From Acidimicrobiaceae bacterium (GTDB lineage: Bacteria; Actinomycetota; Acidimicrobiia; Acidimicrobiales; UBA8190): a stretch of 59,753 nucleotides of DNA. The stretch lies in assembly GCA_003151955.1 (NCBI GenBank), contig PLZB01000005.1, positions 1 to 59,753 of the forward strand. The letters run 5' to 3'. Below the pieces are notes generated by a model that was given only the letters and a program-made list of their open reading frames with translations, did no database searches and had not been told where the DNA came from. The position numbers and the translations under genes are program-made. Positions 44,080-52,026 of the stretch are shown piece by piece. Numbering within the stretch: position 1 is the first letter of the stretch; each line of letters begins with the position of its first letter.

Positions 44080-44409
44080 TCCCCCCAACGTGCCGCCGGA
44101 TTGGCCGGTCCGTGTAGCCCCGGATGTAGCCACGGGGTCGGATTGGGACGGCCCGGACCGACCGCCATCGAACGGCCGCAACGCTGCGACCAGGGGAAAC
44201 GGACGCAAGTGGACATCCACGGACGACCCGGGGTCAATCCGCAGGTTCACACCATGACGGTTGTAGGAAGTCGGAAGAACCGATACGATTTGGGTTGCCC
44301 CCAGAACTGCTCTGGGCGGAAGTCGCAAGTCCCGGAGGTCCAGTCCGAGGGCGCTCCCAGAGCGTCGGCTAGGACGGGAACCGGGGCTTACGCAATTCTG
44401 GCATCGGGT
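44080..44409. other. Intergenic region with two hairpins between convergent genes
   Basis: 330 bases without a convincing gene. CCCAGA-ACTGC-TCTGGG (44300-44316) and CGCTC-CCA-GAGCG (44352-44364) could terminate transcription from both sides. Small ORFs across it have no protein-like character. Confidence 0.5.
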
Positions 44410-44976
44410 TCAAGCCTTGTGGAGGTATATCGGTTCGGTGATCACCCCGACCTCCACCAACTGGTCGAACCAGGTCGAATCGGTCCGGTCCAGGTACATG
44501 CTGACTGCCCCGCAGACAGCGTCCGGGAGCCAGAGACCGGGATCCTCCTTGCTGCCCCAGGAGTAGGTGAACGGCGGGTCGCCGAGCGCGTTCAGCGCCC
44601 ATCGAAGTGTGGCGCGGTCGCGTCGATCCTGATCTGGTGTCCTCCGTTCGATCAGGAGATCCTCGACACCGTCGTCGAGCAGAAGGGGGAGCAGTGTGGT
44701 CATGGCGGCGGCCCGGGCTCGTTCCATCCCGCTGCGAGCGGTTGGGTAGTGGATCACGATGTGGGCGCAGACCCCGAGGTTGGCTAGGCATTCCATCATC
44801 CGACGGCGGGCCTTGACGCCTTCTTGGTGCCAATGGAACGGCCGGGATCTCTGCGGCACGTCGACGACATGGCCAAGAGCGGCGGCGATGGCGTCGGGGT
44901 CGTCCTCAATCGTGACCGTGGCAGTCACGACGTACGCGAGATGACCGTCGAATGAGGGCGTCGCCTCGTCCAGCAT
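44410..44976 (-). CDS. DUF3800-like protein (RNase H fold)
   Basis: About 188 residues. Typical elements: HLAYVVTATVTIEDDPDAIAAAL, SRPFHWHQEGVKARRRMMECLANL, RRDRATLRWALNALG and LPDAVCGAV. The family is RNase H-like and often sits in accessory regions. The start is uncertain: ATG 44976 has no clear site, and GTG 44985 is possible. The expected first acidic segment is weak. Confidence 0.65.
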   Translation of the reverse strand: MLDEATPSFDGHLAYVVTATVTIEDDPDAIAAALGHVVDVPQRSRPFHWHQEGVKARRRMMECLANLGVCAHIVIHYPTARSGMERARAAAMTTLLPLLLDDGVEDLLIERRTPDQDRRDRATLRWALNALGDPPFTYSWGSKEDPGLWLPDAVCGAVSMYLDRTDSTWFDQLVEVGVITEPIYLHKA

Positions 44977-45043
44977 GGCTTGCACAGGGCGAGCATGGCC
45001 GAGGGCTGTGACGGAAATGCCGTGCCCGATGTCGGGCTCCGCG

Positions 45044-45583
45044 TCAGCCCGGCCCAGGAGGGTTGACGGTCCGCAGGACCAGGTCGATGTCCTCGAGGCG
45101 GTGCTCCCCCTGGTGGAGGCTCTCCCGGCCGACCCAGGCCAGGGTCCTCTCCTGGGGGTCCTCGCCCCGAAGGAGGATCGTCCGGGTCCAGTCCTCGGGG
45201 CCGAGGTGCTCGACGGCATGGGCCAGATCGTCGCAGGCCCGGGCCAGGGCCTGGGCCAGCTCGGCCGGCCCGGCTCCATCGGCCACCGCCCCCGGGTCGA
45301 CCGGGCCGTCCCCCAGGACATGGTCGGAGAGCTCCCCGGCCAGGGTCCCGGCCAGACGGATGCGGGTGCGCCTGAGGATGGCGAGGACCTCTTCGGCCAG
45401 GTCCAGGACGGACCGGCCCCCGGGGCCGGCCGGGCTCCGGAGGAGGTCTTCGGAGCGGTCCCGGTCGGCCAGCCGAGTCAGCCGGCTCGTGTAGCGGGAG
45501 GCGAGCCGGCGGAGCCGGTCGGGGAGCTCGGCCAGGGGGACGTCGTCGAATCGGAAGCCACAGCCGTCGCATCGCTCGTCCAC
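45044..45583 (-). CDS. DinB-family protein with an N-terminal Cys pair
   Basis: A 179-residue protein. CDGCGFRFDDVPLAELPDRLRRLASRYTSRL at the N-terminus (Cys-x2-Cys), then a DinB-like bundle with SDHVLGD and ESLHQGEHRLEDID (metal His). GTG has TAGCCT seven bases upstream, leaderless. Possibly a thiol-linked detoxification enzyme. Confidence 0.82.
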   Translation of the reverse strand: MDERCDGCGFRFDDVPLAELPDRLRRLASRYTSRLTRLADRDRSEDLLRSPAGPGGRSVLDLAEEVLAILRRTRIRLAGTLAGELSDHVLGDGPVDPGAVADGAGPAELAQALARACDDLAHAVEHLGPEDWTRTILLRGEDPQERTLAWVGRESLHQGEHRLEDIDLVLRTVNPPGPG

Positions 45584-45630
45584 GCCGGGGAGGCTACCAA
45601 CCACCCCGGCGGATCCGGCCGGGCGCGACA

Positions 45631-45669
45631 GAGGGGCGGCGACCGGGCCGGGCCCGGTCACCGCCCCTC
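45631..45669 (-). terminator. Very long hairpin downstream of the ParB-like gene
   Basis: Arms of 19 bases (45631-45649 and 45651-45669) with one mismatch and a single central base, just after the stop of the 45682-46173 gene on the minus strand. No U-tract. Confidence 0.8.
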
Positions 45670-45681
45670 CCTCGTCGAGCG

Positions 45682-46173
45682 TCAGCCCGCGGGCGCCGGC
45701 GCCGGGGCGGCCGCCCCGGCCTTCTTGGCCCCGCCGGCCTTCTTGGCCCCGCCGGCCTTCTTCGCACCCCGGGTCCGCCGGGGGGCGGGGAGGTTCACGA
45801 CCCGGCAGGGGACCTCGGCGTTCTCGTCGATGAGGTGGCTGGCGCAGATCCGGTGGTAGCCGTCGACGATGACGAGGGGCCGGCCCCGGACGAGGAGGAC
45901 GGGGGAGAGCTTCTCGCCGTTGGCGACCTTTTCGAGGTCGGCGTCGACGTGCTCGTTGTCGCCCGTGAGGGCCTCGGAGGCGCTGGCCCGGAGGAGGTCC
46001 TTGGCCTTGTGGGTCTCGGTCGGGGCCGCCTTCAGGAGGGCGACGGTCCGCTCGGCCCGGATCTTGCCGACGAGGAGTCCGAGATAGTCGGCCGCGGCCG
46101 GGAAGTCGTGCTCCTCGGGCTCGTCCTTCCAGTGCTCCCGGGACAGGGACTTCGGGTTCTTCTTGTCGGCCAC
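45682..46173 (-). CDS. ParB/sulfiredoxin-fold protein with basic Ala-Lys repeat tail
   Basis: A 163-residue protein. The core RGRPLVIVDGYHRICASHLI has the ParB/Srx-like DGYHR motif. The C-terminus has three copies of AKKAGG and an Ala/Pro end, like histone H1 tails. GTG has GGAGG nine bases upstream. It may bind DNA; no partition system is nearby. Function unknown. Confidence 0.72.
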   Translation of the reverse strand: MADKKNPKSLSREHWKDEPEEHDFPAAADYLGLLVGKIRAERTVALLKAAPTETHKAKDLLRASASEALTGDNEHVDADLEKVANGEKLSPVLLVRGRPLVIVDGYHRICASHLIDENAEVPCRVVNLPAPRRTRGAKKAGGAKKAGGAKKAGAAAPAPAPAG

Positions 46174-46407
46174 AGGGAATGCCCTCCTCGAGATGGTTCG
46201 GTCCGCGGGAACATTAGGTGGATTGGCCCAGGTCCGCCAAGGTTTCCCGAAATCTTCACCCGGGACCTCGGGATCCCGGCGGAGCCGACCCCGGGGGGCC
46301 GGGTTTCCACCCCGGAGGGTCTTGCCCGGCCTACGCCCAGTGAGGTGGGGGGCCCGGGTTTCAGGTCGATCGGGAGGGGTTCACCAGGCGTTGGTTAGGC
46401 TGGCACC

Positions 46408-47280
46408 GTGGGGCAATTGGAGGGCGGACCGCTGGAGGCTGGGTTCGGCGCGGCGGAGGAGGGGCGGCTCAAGGCCGAGCGGGTCCTCGATCAGGCCGTC
46501 GACAGTGCCCGGCGGGGGTTCGGGCCCCGGTTCCTGGCCGCCTTCGCCATCGGGAGCCTGGCCCACGGGGGGTTCAGCGCCCTGGCCAGCGACGTCGACC
46601 TGGCCGTCCTCCTCGACGACCCCCTCGACCCCGACGACGGCGCCCGGCTGGAGCTGTCCACGGCCACGGCCCGGAGGATCCCGTTCGGGGACCGGCTCTC
46701 GGTCTTCTGGGGCTCCCCCGAGACCCTCCGGACCGGGATCGGCGGCCGGTTCCCGGCCCACGACCTCCTGGACCTGGCCGCCCACGGCCGGCTCCTGGCC
46801 GGCCGGGACGTCCGGGGCGGGATGCGCCGGCCCGGCTCCGAGGAGCTCCTGGTGGCCGGGGCCGAGTTCATCCTCACCACCCTGGCCCCACCGGGGAGTC
46901 CCACCGAGAAGCGGTTGGCCGACCCGGCCTCGGTCCTGTCCGAGGGCCCCCGGGTCGCCTCCAAGCTGGCCCTCTTCCCGGTCCGGTTCCTCTACACGGC
47001 CCAGACCGGCCGGCTCGGGCTCACCGAACCGGCCGTCGTCCACTACCTGGCCACCCACGGAGCCGACGACCCCCGGGCCGCCCTGGTGCTGGCGGCGGCC
47101 CGGTGGCGCTTCGAGTGGGATGCCACCGACGATGCCGCCGGGTGCCTCCTGGGCCAGGCCCGGGCCCTCTACAGCGAGGTGGTCGCCGACCACATCCCCC
47201 GGCTCCGGTCGGTCGGGCGCTACGACCTGGCCGCCGGCCTGGTCTCCTGGCGGGCCGTCCTGGCCGGCCAGCCCGTCTGA
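46408..47280 (+). CDS. Nucleotidyltransferase-domain protein
   Basis: A 290-residue protein with an NTase core: AAFAIGSLAHGG followed by SDVDLAVLLDD, then a helical C-terminal half resembling kanamycin-nucleotidyltransferase-type proteins. GTG has TAGGCT six bases upstream, leaderless. The last 26 bases of the gene are repeated at 49094-49119. Substrate unknown. Confidence 0.87.
   Translation: MGQLEGGPLEAGFGAAEEGRLKAERVLDQAVDSARRGFGPRFLAAFAIGSLAHGGFSALASDVDLAVLLDDPLDPDDGARLELSTATARRIPFGDRLSVFWGSPETLRTGIGGRFPAHDLLDLAAHGRLLAGRDVRGGMRRPGSEELLVAGAEFILTTLAPPGSPTEKRLADPASVLSEGPRVASKLALFPVRFLYTAQTGRLGLTEPAVVHYLATHGADDPRAALVLAAARWRFEWDATDDAAGCLLGQARALYSEVVADHIPRLRSVGRYDLAAGLVSWRAVLAGQPV
47255..47280. 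repeat. 26-bp direct repeat, copy 1 (3' end of the nucleotidyltransferase gene)
   Basis: The last 26 bases of the gene including TGA. Copy 2 is at 49094-49119, identical except position 18 (C here, T there). The sequence before and after the two copies differs. Confidence 0.85.
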
Positions 47281-47539
47281 CCTGGATCGGCCTGTAGGGC
47301 GGTGAGGTTGTCGGATGGGTGGGGCGCGTTCGGGGGTCAAAGGGTGGTGGTGGTGGGAGTGGCCTCACCCAGCCGGGCTCCGATCCGGTTGGCGTCGGCG
47401 GGGAGAAACGACGCAGGTCCTGCGCATTGATGGACCTCTCCTCGGCATCGCCGCTTGCCTCACCTCCATCGCCTCGACCCACCCGAGCCCGGGTCCGCCC
47501 CACCACTCTAAACTATTAAGAGTATGGTAGAGTACCGAC

Positions 47540-48955
47540 GTGGCGGAAGTCGGTGTACAGCATGCCTTGGGACGGGAGCCGGCCGAACGGGGCTCGGCCC
47601 TTGTCGCTCTCCGGGAAGATCAGTGGTTCGAGCGGAAGAGCGCCAGGATCGGGGCCAGAGACCTCGCCGACTGTGAGATCGGTTTCGCCAACGCCGAGGG
47701 TGGCGTGATCATCGTCGGTCTCTGGAACGGTCAGGTCGAGGGGATCGATCGCCATCTGGAGCATCTCAACGGCTGGCAGCAGGCGGCGCTCGACTTCACG
47801 GTTCCCCCGGTGCCGATCCGTCAGAAGCTGGTGGACTGCGTCAACGACCGGGGAGAGCCTGACCGGCTGCTGGTGCTCGAGGTCGCTTCCAGTGAACGGG
47901 TTCACGCCAACAAACGAGACCAGGTGTTCCTCCGGGTCGGAGACGAAAGCCGGAAGCTGTCTTTCTCCCAGCGACAGGAGCTTCTCTTCGACAAGGGTCA
48001 GACCGCCTACGAGGCCACCGTCGTCCCTGACGCCACGTTCGACGAGCTGGACAGCGACCTCCTCGGCTCCTATGCCGAAGCCCTCGGACACCCCGACCCG
48101 GTACGCCTCCTCAAGGCCAGAGGTCTTGTCACTCGATCCGGCGATCTGACCGTCGGATCGCTGCTCCTCTTCGGCGAAGAACCCCAGGCCCGGTACCCGG
48201 AGTGTCTCGTCCGGGTCCTCCGCTACCGCGGCAGCGAACGGGGCACCGGAGCCCGCCTGCAGCTCGTCGACGACGTCCGCTGCGATGGGCCCATCCCGCA
48301 CATGCTCGAACAGGCCCACCAAGCCATCCTCCAACGGGTCCCGACCCGCCGGGCCCTTGGCCTGGAGGGGAAGTTCGAACCGGTCAGCCTCATTCCCCGA
48401 GACGCCTGGCTCGAAGGCCTGGCCAACGCCGTCATCCACCGCTCCTACAGCATGATGGGCGACCACATCCGCATCGAGATCTTCGACGACCGGATGGAGA
48501 TCGAAAGTCCCGGCCGGTTCCCGGGCCTCGTCGACCCGTCCGACCCTCTGGGCGTCACCCGCTTCGCCCGCAACCCCCGCATCGCCCGCGTGTGCGCCGA
48601 TCTCCGGTTCGGCCAGGAGCTTGGAGAAGGTATCCGGCGGATGTTCGAGGAGATGCGTCTCGCCGGCCTTGCCGACCCCGCGTACCACCAGACATCGGGG
48701 AGCGTCCGGCTGGCTCTCTCGTCGGCGGCGGTCGATCGGCATCTGGAGGACCGGCTCCCCTCAGGGACACGAGACCTCCTCAGGTTCATCCGTCAAGCGG
48801 GCAGGATCAGCACCGGGGAGCTCACCGACGGCAGCGGGACCTCAAGGCCGGTGGTCATCCGCCAGCTGAAGGCCCTCCAGAACGCCGGCGTGATCGAGTG
48901 GGTCGGAAGTAGCCCGAAGGACCCCCGTGCCTACTGGCAACTCCGCGTTGAATGA
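47540..48955 (+). CDS. AlbA_2 DNA-binding / HATPase_c_4 protein (Schlafen-related)
   Basis: A 471-residue protein. N-terminal AlbA_2 domain (EDQWFERKSARIGARDLADCEIGFANAEGGVIIVGLWNG), middle linker, then the GHKL-like part with EGLANAVIHRSY (N-box) and ADLRFGQELGEGIRRM, and a C-terminal winged helix (RISTGELTDGSGTSRPVVIRQLKALQNAGVIEWVG). Such proteins are common in accessory and defence regions, but their role is not established. GTG has TAGAGT six bases upstream, leaderless, in an AT-richer stretch. It is the only gene between the 26-bp repeats. Confidence 0.92.
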   Translation: MAEVGVQHALGREPAERGSALVALREDQWFERKSARIGARDLADCEIGFANAEGGVIIVGLWNGQVEGIDRHLEHLNGWQQAALDFTVPPVPIRQKLVDCVNDRGEPDRLLVLEVASSERVHANKRDQVFLRVGDESRKLSFSQRQELLFDKGQTAYEATVVPDATFDELDSDLLGSYAEALGHPDPVRLLKARGLVTRSGDLTVGSLLLFGEEPQARYPECLVRVLRYRGSERGTGARLQLVDDVRCDGPIPHMLEQAHQAILQRVPTRRALGLEGKFEPVSLIPRDAWLEGLANAVIHRSYSMMGDHIRIEIFDDRMEIESPGRFPGLVDPSDPLGVTRFARNPRIARVCADLRFGQELGEGIRRMFEEMRLAGLADPAYHQTSGSVRLALSSAAVDRHLEDRLPSGTRDLLRFIRQAGRISTGELTDGSGTSRPVVIRQLKALQNAGVIEWVGSSPKDPRAYWQLRVE

Positions 48956-49060
48956 CTTGCAACACATGAAACAGAGTCGTTTAGAGTTCACACCGCCCGG
49001 GTCGTCGCTCCGATGCGACAAGAGCCGAAGCGCTCAGCTACCGCTCCGACGCTCGTCAGT

Positions 49061-49077
49061 CCCCCACGGCTCGGGGG
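49061..49077 (+). terminator. Hairpin after the AlbA_2 gene
   Basis: CCCCC (49061-49065) and GGGGG (49073-49077) with a seven-base loop, 105 bases after the stop and 16 bases before repeat copy 2. Confidence 0.45.
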
Positions 49078-49093
49078 GAAGTCTGGGATCCGA

Positions 49094-49119
49094 CCGTCCT
49101 GGCCGGCCAGTCCGTCTGA
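49094..49119. repeat. 26-bp direct repeat, copy 2
   Basis: Matches the 3' end of the nucleotidyltransferase gene at 25 of 26 positions. It lies 7 bases before the stop of the convergent SRPBCC gene. Confidence 0.85.
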
Positions 49120-49126
49120 GGGTCGG

Positions 49127-49600
49127 TCAGCGGCCCAGCTCGAGGGCCAGGTTCTCGAAGGCCCGGCCCATCACGCCCCGCCAGGCCAGCTGGCCGATGA
49201 GCAGGAGGAGCGGGTAGGCCAGCAGGGACCGGGGCTCGAAGGCGTAGGTCCAACGGATCCGGGTGCCCCCGGGAGCCTCCTCCAGGGTCCACTGGCCCCG
49301 GGCCCGGGCCACGATGGCGCTGAAGGGGGGGCTGAACTCGGTGACCCGGTAGTCGAAGGACCAGGGCCGGTCGAAGCCGGTCAGCTCCTCTCTGACCGTT
49401 CCCCCGTCGGCGAGCTGGATGACCCGGTGGGAGCCGACCCGGTCCCAGGTCCCGTGGCGGGCCGTGGTCCCGACCACGGCCGGGATGGGGCCGAAGCCCT
49501 TCAGGAGCTTGGGGACGACGTCCTCGGCCGTGACCACCTCGAAGGCCTGGTCGAGGGGAGCCGGGAAGACGGTGTCGACGGTGATGGCGACGGAGGGCAT
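49127..49600 (-). CDS. SRPBCC (START-like) family protein
   Basis: A 157-residue protein. AITVDTVFPAPLDQAFEVVTAEDVV at the N-terminus and FDYRVTEFSPPFSAI, GGTRIRWTYAFEPRS in the barrel. It probably binds a hydrophobic ligand. ATG has TACGCT seven bases upstream, leaderless; divergent from the SnoaL-like gene with 40 bases between. Confidence 0.87.
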   Translation of the reverse strand: MPSVAITVDTVFPAPLDQAFEVVTAEDVVPKLLKGFGPIPAVVGTTARHGTWDRVGSHRVIQLADGGTVREELTGFDRPWSFDYRVTEFSPPFSAIVARARGQWTLEEAPGGTRIRWTYAFEPRSLLAYPLLLLIGQLAWRGVMGRAFENLALELGR

Positions 49601-49640
49601 GGCGCCGAGCGTAGTGTCGCCGCCCGGTACGGTCGGGGTG

Positions 49641-50126
49641 GTGGGCGACGCCGAGCGGGCCATCAGCAACCTCCTGGCCGAGTACGCCGAGCGGATCGAC
49701 GCCGGGGACTTCGACGGGGTGGCCGACCTCCTGGCCAAGGCTGAGGTCGGCGCCGAGGGGGAGGCCGGCTCCATCCGGGGTCGGGAGGCGGTGGCCGGCC
49801 TCTACCGGGCGACGACGAGACGCTACGGGGACGGGACCCCTCGGACCCGTCACCTCACGAGCAACCTCTGGCTGGCCGTCGACGAGGAGGCCGGGACGGC
49901 CGAGGCCCGGTCCAGCTTCACCGTCCTCCAGGCCACCGAGGGCCTTCCCCTCCAGCCCATCGTGGTGGGCCGCTACCTGGACCGCTTCGAGCGCCACGAA
50001 GGGCGGTGGCGCTTCGCCGAGCGCCGGTTCCGGACCGACCTGGTCGGGGATGTGAGCCGGCACCTCCTCCCCGGGGCCATGAGCACCAGGGGGGAGCGGC
50101 CGGCCGAGTACGGTGGAACGCCATGA
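49641..50126 (+). CDS. SnoaL-like/NTF2-fold protein
   Basis: A 161-residue protein: ISNLLAEYAERIDAGDFDGVADLLA, GREAVAGLYRATTRR, RHLTSNLWLAVDEE and VGRYLDRFERHEGRWRFAERRF are the SnoaL_4 pattern. GTG 49641 has TACGGT seven bases upstream. It is probably a small ligand-binding or isomerase-like protein. Confidence 0.88.
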   Translation: MGDAERAISNLLAEYAERIDAGDFDGVADLLAKAEVGAEGEAGSIRGREAVAGLYRATTRRYGDGTPRTRHLTSNLWLAVDEEAGTAEARSSFTVLQATEGLPLQPIVVGRYLDRFERHEGRWRFAERRFRTDLVGDVSRHLLPGAMSTRGERPAEYGGTP

Positions 50127-50141
50127 CGAGTGGGACCTCCC

Positions 50142-50804
50142 GTGTGCTTCTCGCCCCAGGCTGACCTCGTCGGCGGGGTCGTCGTCGGTGCCATCGGGAT
50201 CGACAGCCTCCGCCACGTCGACCATCGCCGGCAGCTGCCCCTGGCCGCCCTGCCCCTCCTCTTCGCCACCCACCAGCTCGTCGAGGCGGTCCTCTGGCAG
50301 AACCTCCGGACCGGGTCGATGGCGGCCGCCTCGAGGCCCGCCCTGTGGACCTACCTCGTCATCGCCTTCTCCCTTCCCCTCGTCATTCCCCTCGTGATGG
50401 CCGTCTCGGAACCGGACCGGGCCCGGCGGAGACCGATGGTCGTCCTGGTCGTCCTGGGGGGGGCCGTCACGGCCCTGCTCCTCTCGGCCCTGTCCCGGCC
50501 CTTCGAGGTGGCGGCCGTGGGCCACCACATCTCCTACCGGGTCCACTACCCCTTCTCGACCGCCGTCACCGGCCTCTACGTGGTGGCCACCTGCGGTGCC
50601 GTCCTCCTGTCGAGCTCCCGGATCCTCCGGCTCTTCGGGGTCATCAACCTGGTGGCCGTCACCGGCCTGGCCTTCCTGTCCGCCGACGGGCTCATCTCGC
50701 TCTGGTGCGCCTGGGCCGCCGTCACCACCGTCGTCATCAACGTCCACCTCCGCCGCAGCGGCGAGGAGTCCCGGCAGTCGTCGGCCACGCCGGTGATGGG
50801 CTGA
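50142..50804 (+). CDS. DUF6629 family membrane protein
   Basis: A 220-residue membrane protein with about seven helices. The start VCFSPQADLVGGVVVGAIGIDSLRHV matches the family start MCFSxxAD. Function unknown. It lies 15 bases after the SnoaL-like gene and eight bases before the nitroreductase gene. Confidence 0.87.
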   Translation: MCFSPQADLVGGVVVGAIGIDSLRHVDHRRQLPLAALPLLFATHQLVEAVLWQNLRTGSMAAASRPALWTYLVIAFSLPLVIPLVMAVSEPDRARRRPMVVLVVLGGAVTALLLSALSRPFEVAAVGHHISYRVHYPFSTAVTGLYVVATCGAVLLSSSRILRLFGVINLVAVTGLAFLSADGLISLWCAWAAVTTVVINVHLRRSGEESRQSSATPVMG

Positions 50805-50812
50805 GGCCGGCC

Positions 50813-51253
50813 GTGCCCCCCTGGCTCCGGGCCGTCTACAAGCGGTTCGCCCGCTTCCACCTCTGGCTCTACCGGGCCACGGGCGGCTGGCTCGGGCACC
50901 ATCTGACCTGGATCCCCTCCCTCGTCCTCGTGACCACGGGCCGCAAGAGCGGGGAGCGCCGGCCCGTGACCCTGACCTACGTCCGCGACGGGGACCTGCC
51001 CATGGTGGCCGGGTCGAACTACGGCGGTGACCGTCCCCCGGCCTGGTTCCTCAACATCGGCGCCGACCCGACCGTCGAGGTCTGGACCGGCCGCCGCCGC
51101 CGGACCATGACGGCCCGGGTCTTCCTGCCCGACGACGGGGAGTACGCCCGGCTCTGGCTGCTCGCCAACCAGGGGGAGCAGGGCCGCTACGACCGCTACC
51201 AGGCCCTCATGGAGCGGCCCATCCCCCTGGTCCGCTTCGAGCCGGAGGCCTGA
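50813..51253 (+). CDS. Deazaflavin-dependent nitroreductase family protein
   Basis: A 146-residue split-barrel protein (DUF385/Ddn-like): LVTTGRKSGERRPVTLTYV, DGDLPMVAGSNYGGDRPPAWFLNI, ADPTVEVW. Ddn-type enzymes use F420H2. The presence of F420 in the organism is inferred from this. GTG start. Confidence 0.9.
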   Translation: MPPWLRAVYKRFARFHLWLYRATGGWLGHHLTWIPSLVLVTTGRKSGERRPVTLTYVRDGDLPMVAGSNYGGDRPPAWFLNIGADPTVEVWTGRRRRTMTARVFLPDDGEYARLWLLANQGEQGRYDRYQALMERPIPLVRFEPEA

Positions 51254-51266
51254 GCCCGGCCGGCTC

Positions 51267-52001
51267 TCAGCCCGTCGCCACCGGCTCGACCGAGTGGCGT
51301 CGGAGGGTGGCCAGGCGGAGGGCGACGAGGACCCGGACGAGCCACCACCCCGGATCGACCTCGCCCTTCGCCACCGACATCCGGCTCGAGGTCGAGAAGG
51401 CGTGGTGGTTGTTGTGGAGGCCCTCGCCGGCGACGATCCAGGCCAGCCACTGGTTGTTGGTGGCCCGGTTGTCGAAGGGCCGCTTCCCCCAGAGGTGGCC
51501 GATCCCGTTGATCGCACCCCCGCCCAGGAGGTAGCAGGCGGTGTGGACGGCGGCGGCCACCAGGGCCAGCTCCCAACCCAGGAGGAGGACGAGGAGCCCG
51601 ACCCCGAGAGCCAGGCCGACCAGGGCGTGGTCGAACAGGACGGTGTCCCAGCGGTCGGCGGGGAGGTCCCGGGCGTAGCGGGCCACGGCGGCGGGGTCCT
51701 TGGCCACCTTCCGGTAGAGGCCGGCGTTGTTGAACTGGACGGGGGCGTAGCCGAGGACGAGAGGGGAGTGGGGGTCCTGCTCCCGGTCGGTGTGGGCGTG
51801 GTGCTTGCGGTGGACGGCCACCCACTGGCGGGGCCGGATTCCGGTGAGGACCCAGGTCAGGACCCGGCAGACGGCAGCCGCGGCCGGGACCAGGATCAGG
51901 GCCCGGTGGGAGAGGGCCCGGTGGAGGTAGACCGTGGTGAGGAGGAAGGCCACCTGGGAGACGAGGAGCCCGACGACCACGGCCCCGAGGAGTCGGAGCA
52001 T
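51267..52001 (-). CDS. Acyl-CoA/acyl-lipid desaturase family protein
   Basis: A 244-residue membrane desaturase with three histidine boxes: HRALSH, HRKHHAH and HNNHH, and NNAGLYRKV-type elements typical of delta-9 enzymes. It is shorter than many members (usually about 300). ATG has TAGGGT seven bases upstream, leaderless. It converges with the F420-type gene with 13 bases between. Confidence 0.9.
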   Translation of the reverse strand: MLRLLGAVVVGLLVSQVAFLLTTVYLHRALSHRALILVPAAAAVCRVLTWVLTGIRPRQWVAVHRKHHAHTDREQDPHSPLVLGYAPVQFNNAGLYRKVAKDPAAVARYARDLPADRWDTVLFDHALVGLALGVGLLVLLLGWELALVAAAVHTACYLLGGGAINGIGHLWGKRPFDNRATNNQWLAWIVAGEGLHNNHHAFSTSSRMSVAKGEVDPGWWLVRVLVALRLATLRRHSVEPVATG

Positions 52002-52026
52002 CGGGGAAACCCTAGTGCCCGGCTCC

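Larger units (their letters stand above)
47281..49119. mobile_element. Putative 1.84-kb inserted segment carrying an AlbA_2/ATPase gene
   Basis: The segment between repeats holds one gene and an AT-richer promoter region. Duplication of the host gene 3' end with its stop intact is typical of integrase-mediated insertion that regenerates the target gene, but no integrase or transposase is present. An alternative is an ancient tandem duplication. Confidence 0.5.

Noticed and set aside
44395..44420. A GGTTCAAGCC sequence resembling a tRNA T-arm
   Set aside because: The five-base stem does not pair and no anticodon or acceptor arms can be formed; it is the end of the DUF3800-like gene.
45718..45780. 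Tandem short repeats as a CRISPR-like array
   Set aside because: They encode AKKAGG repeats in frame, with no spacers.
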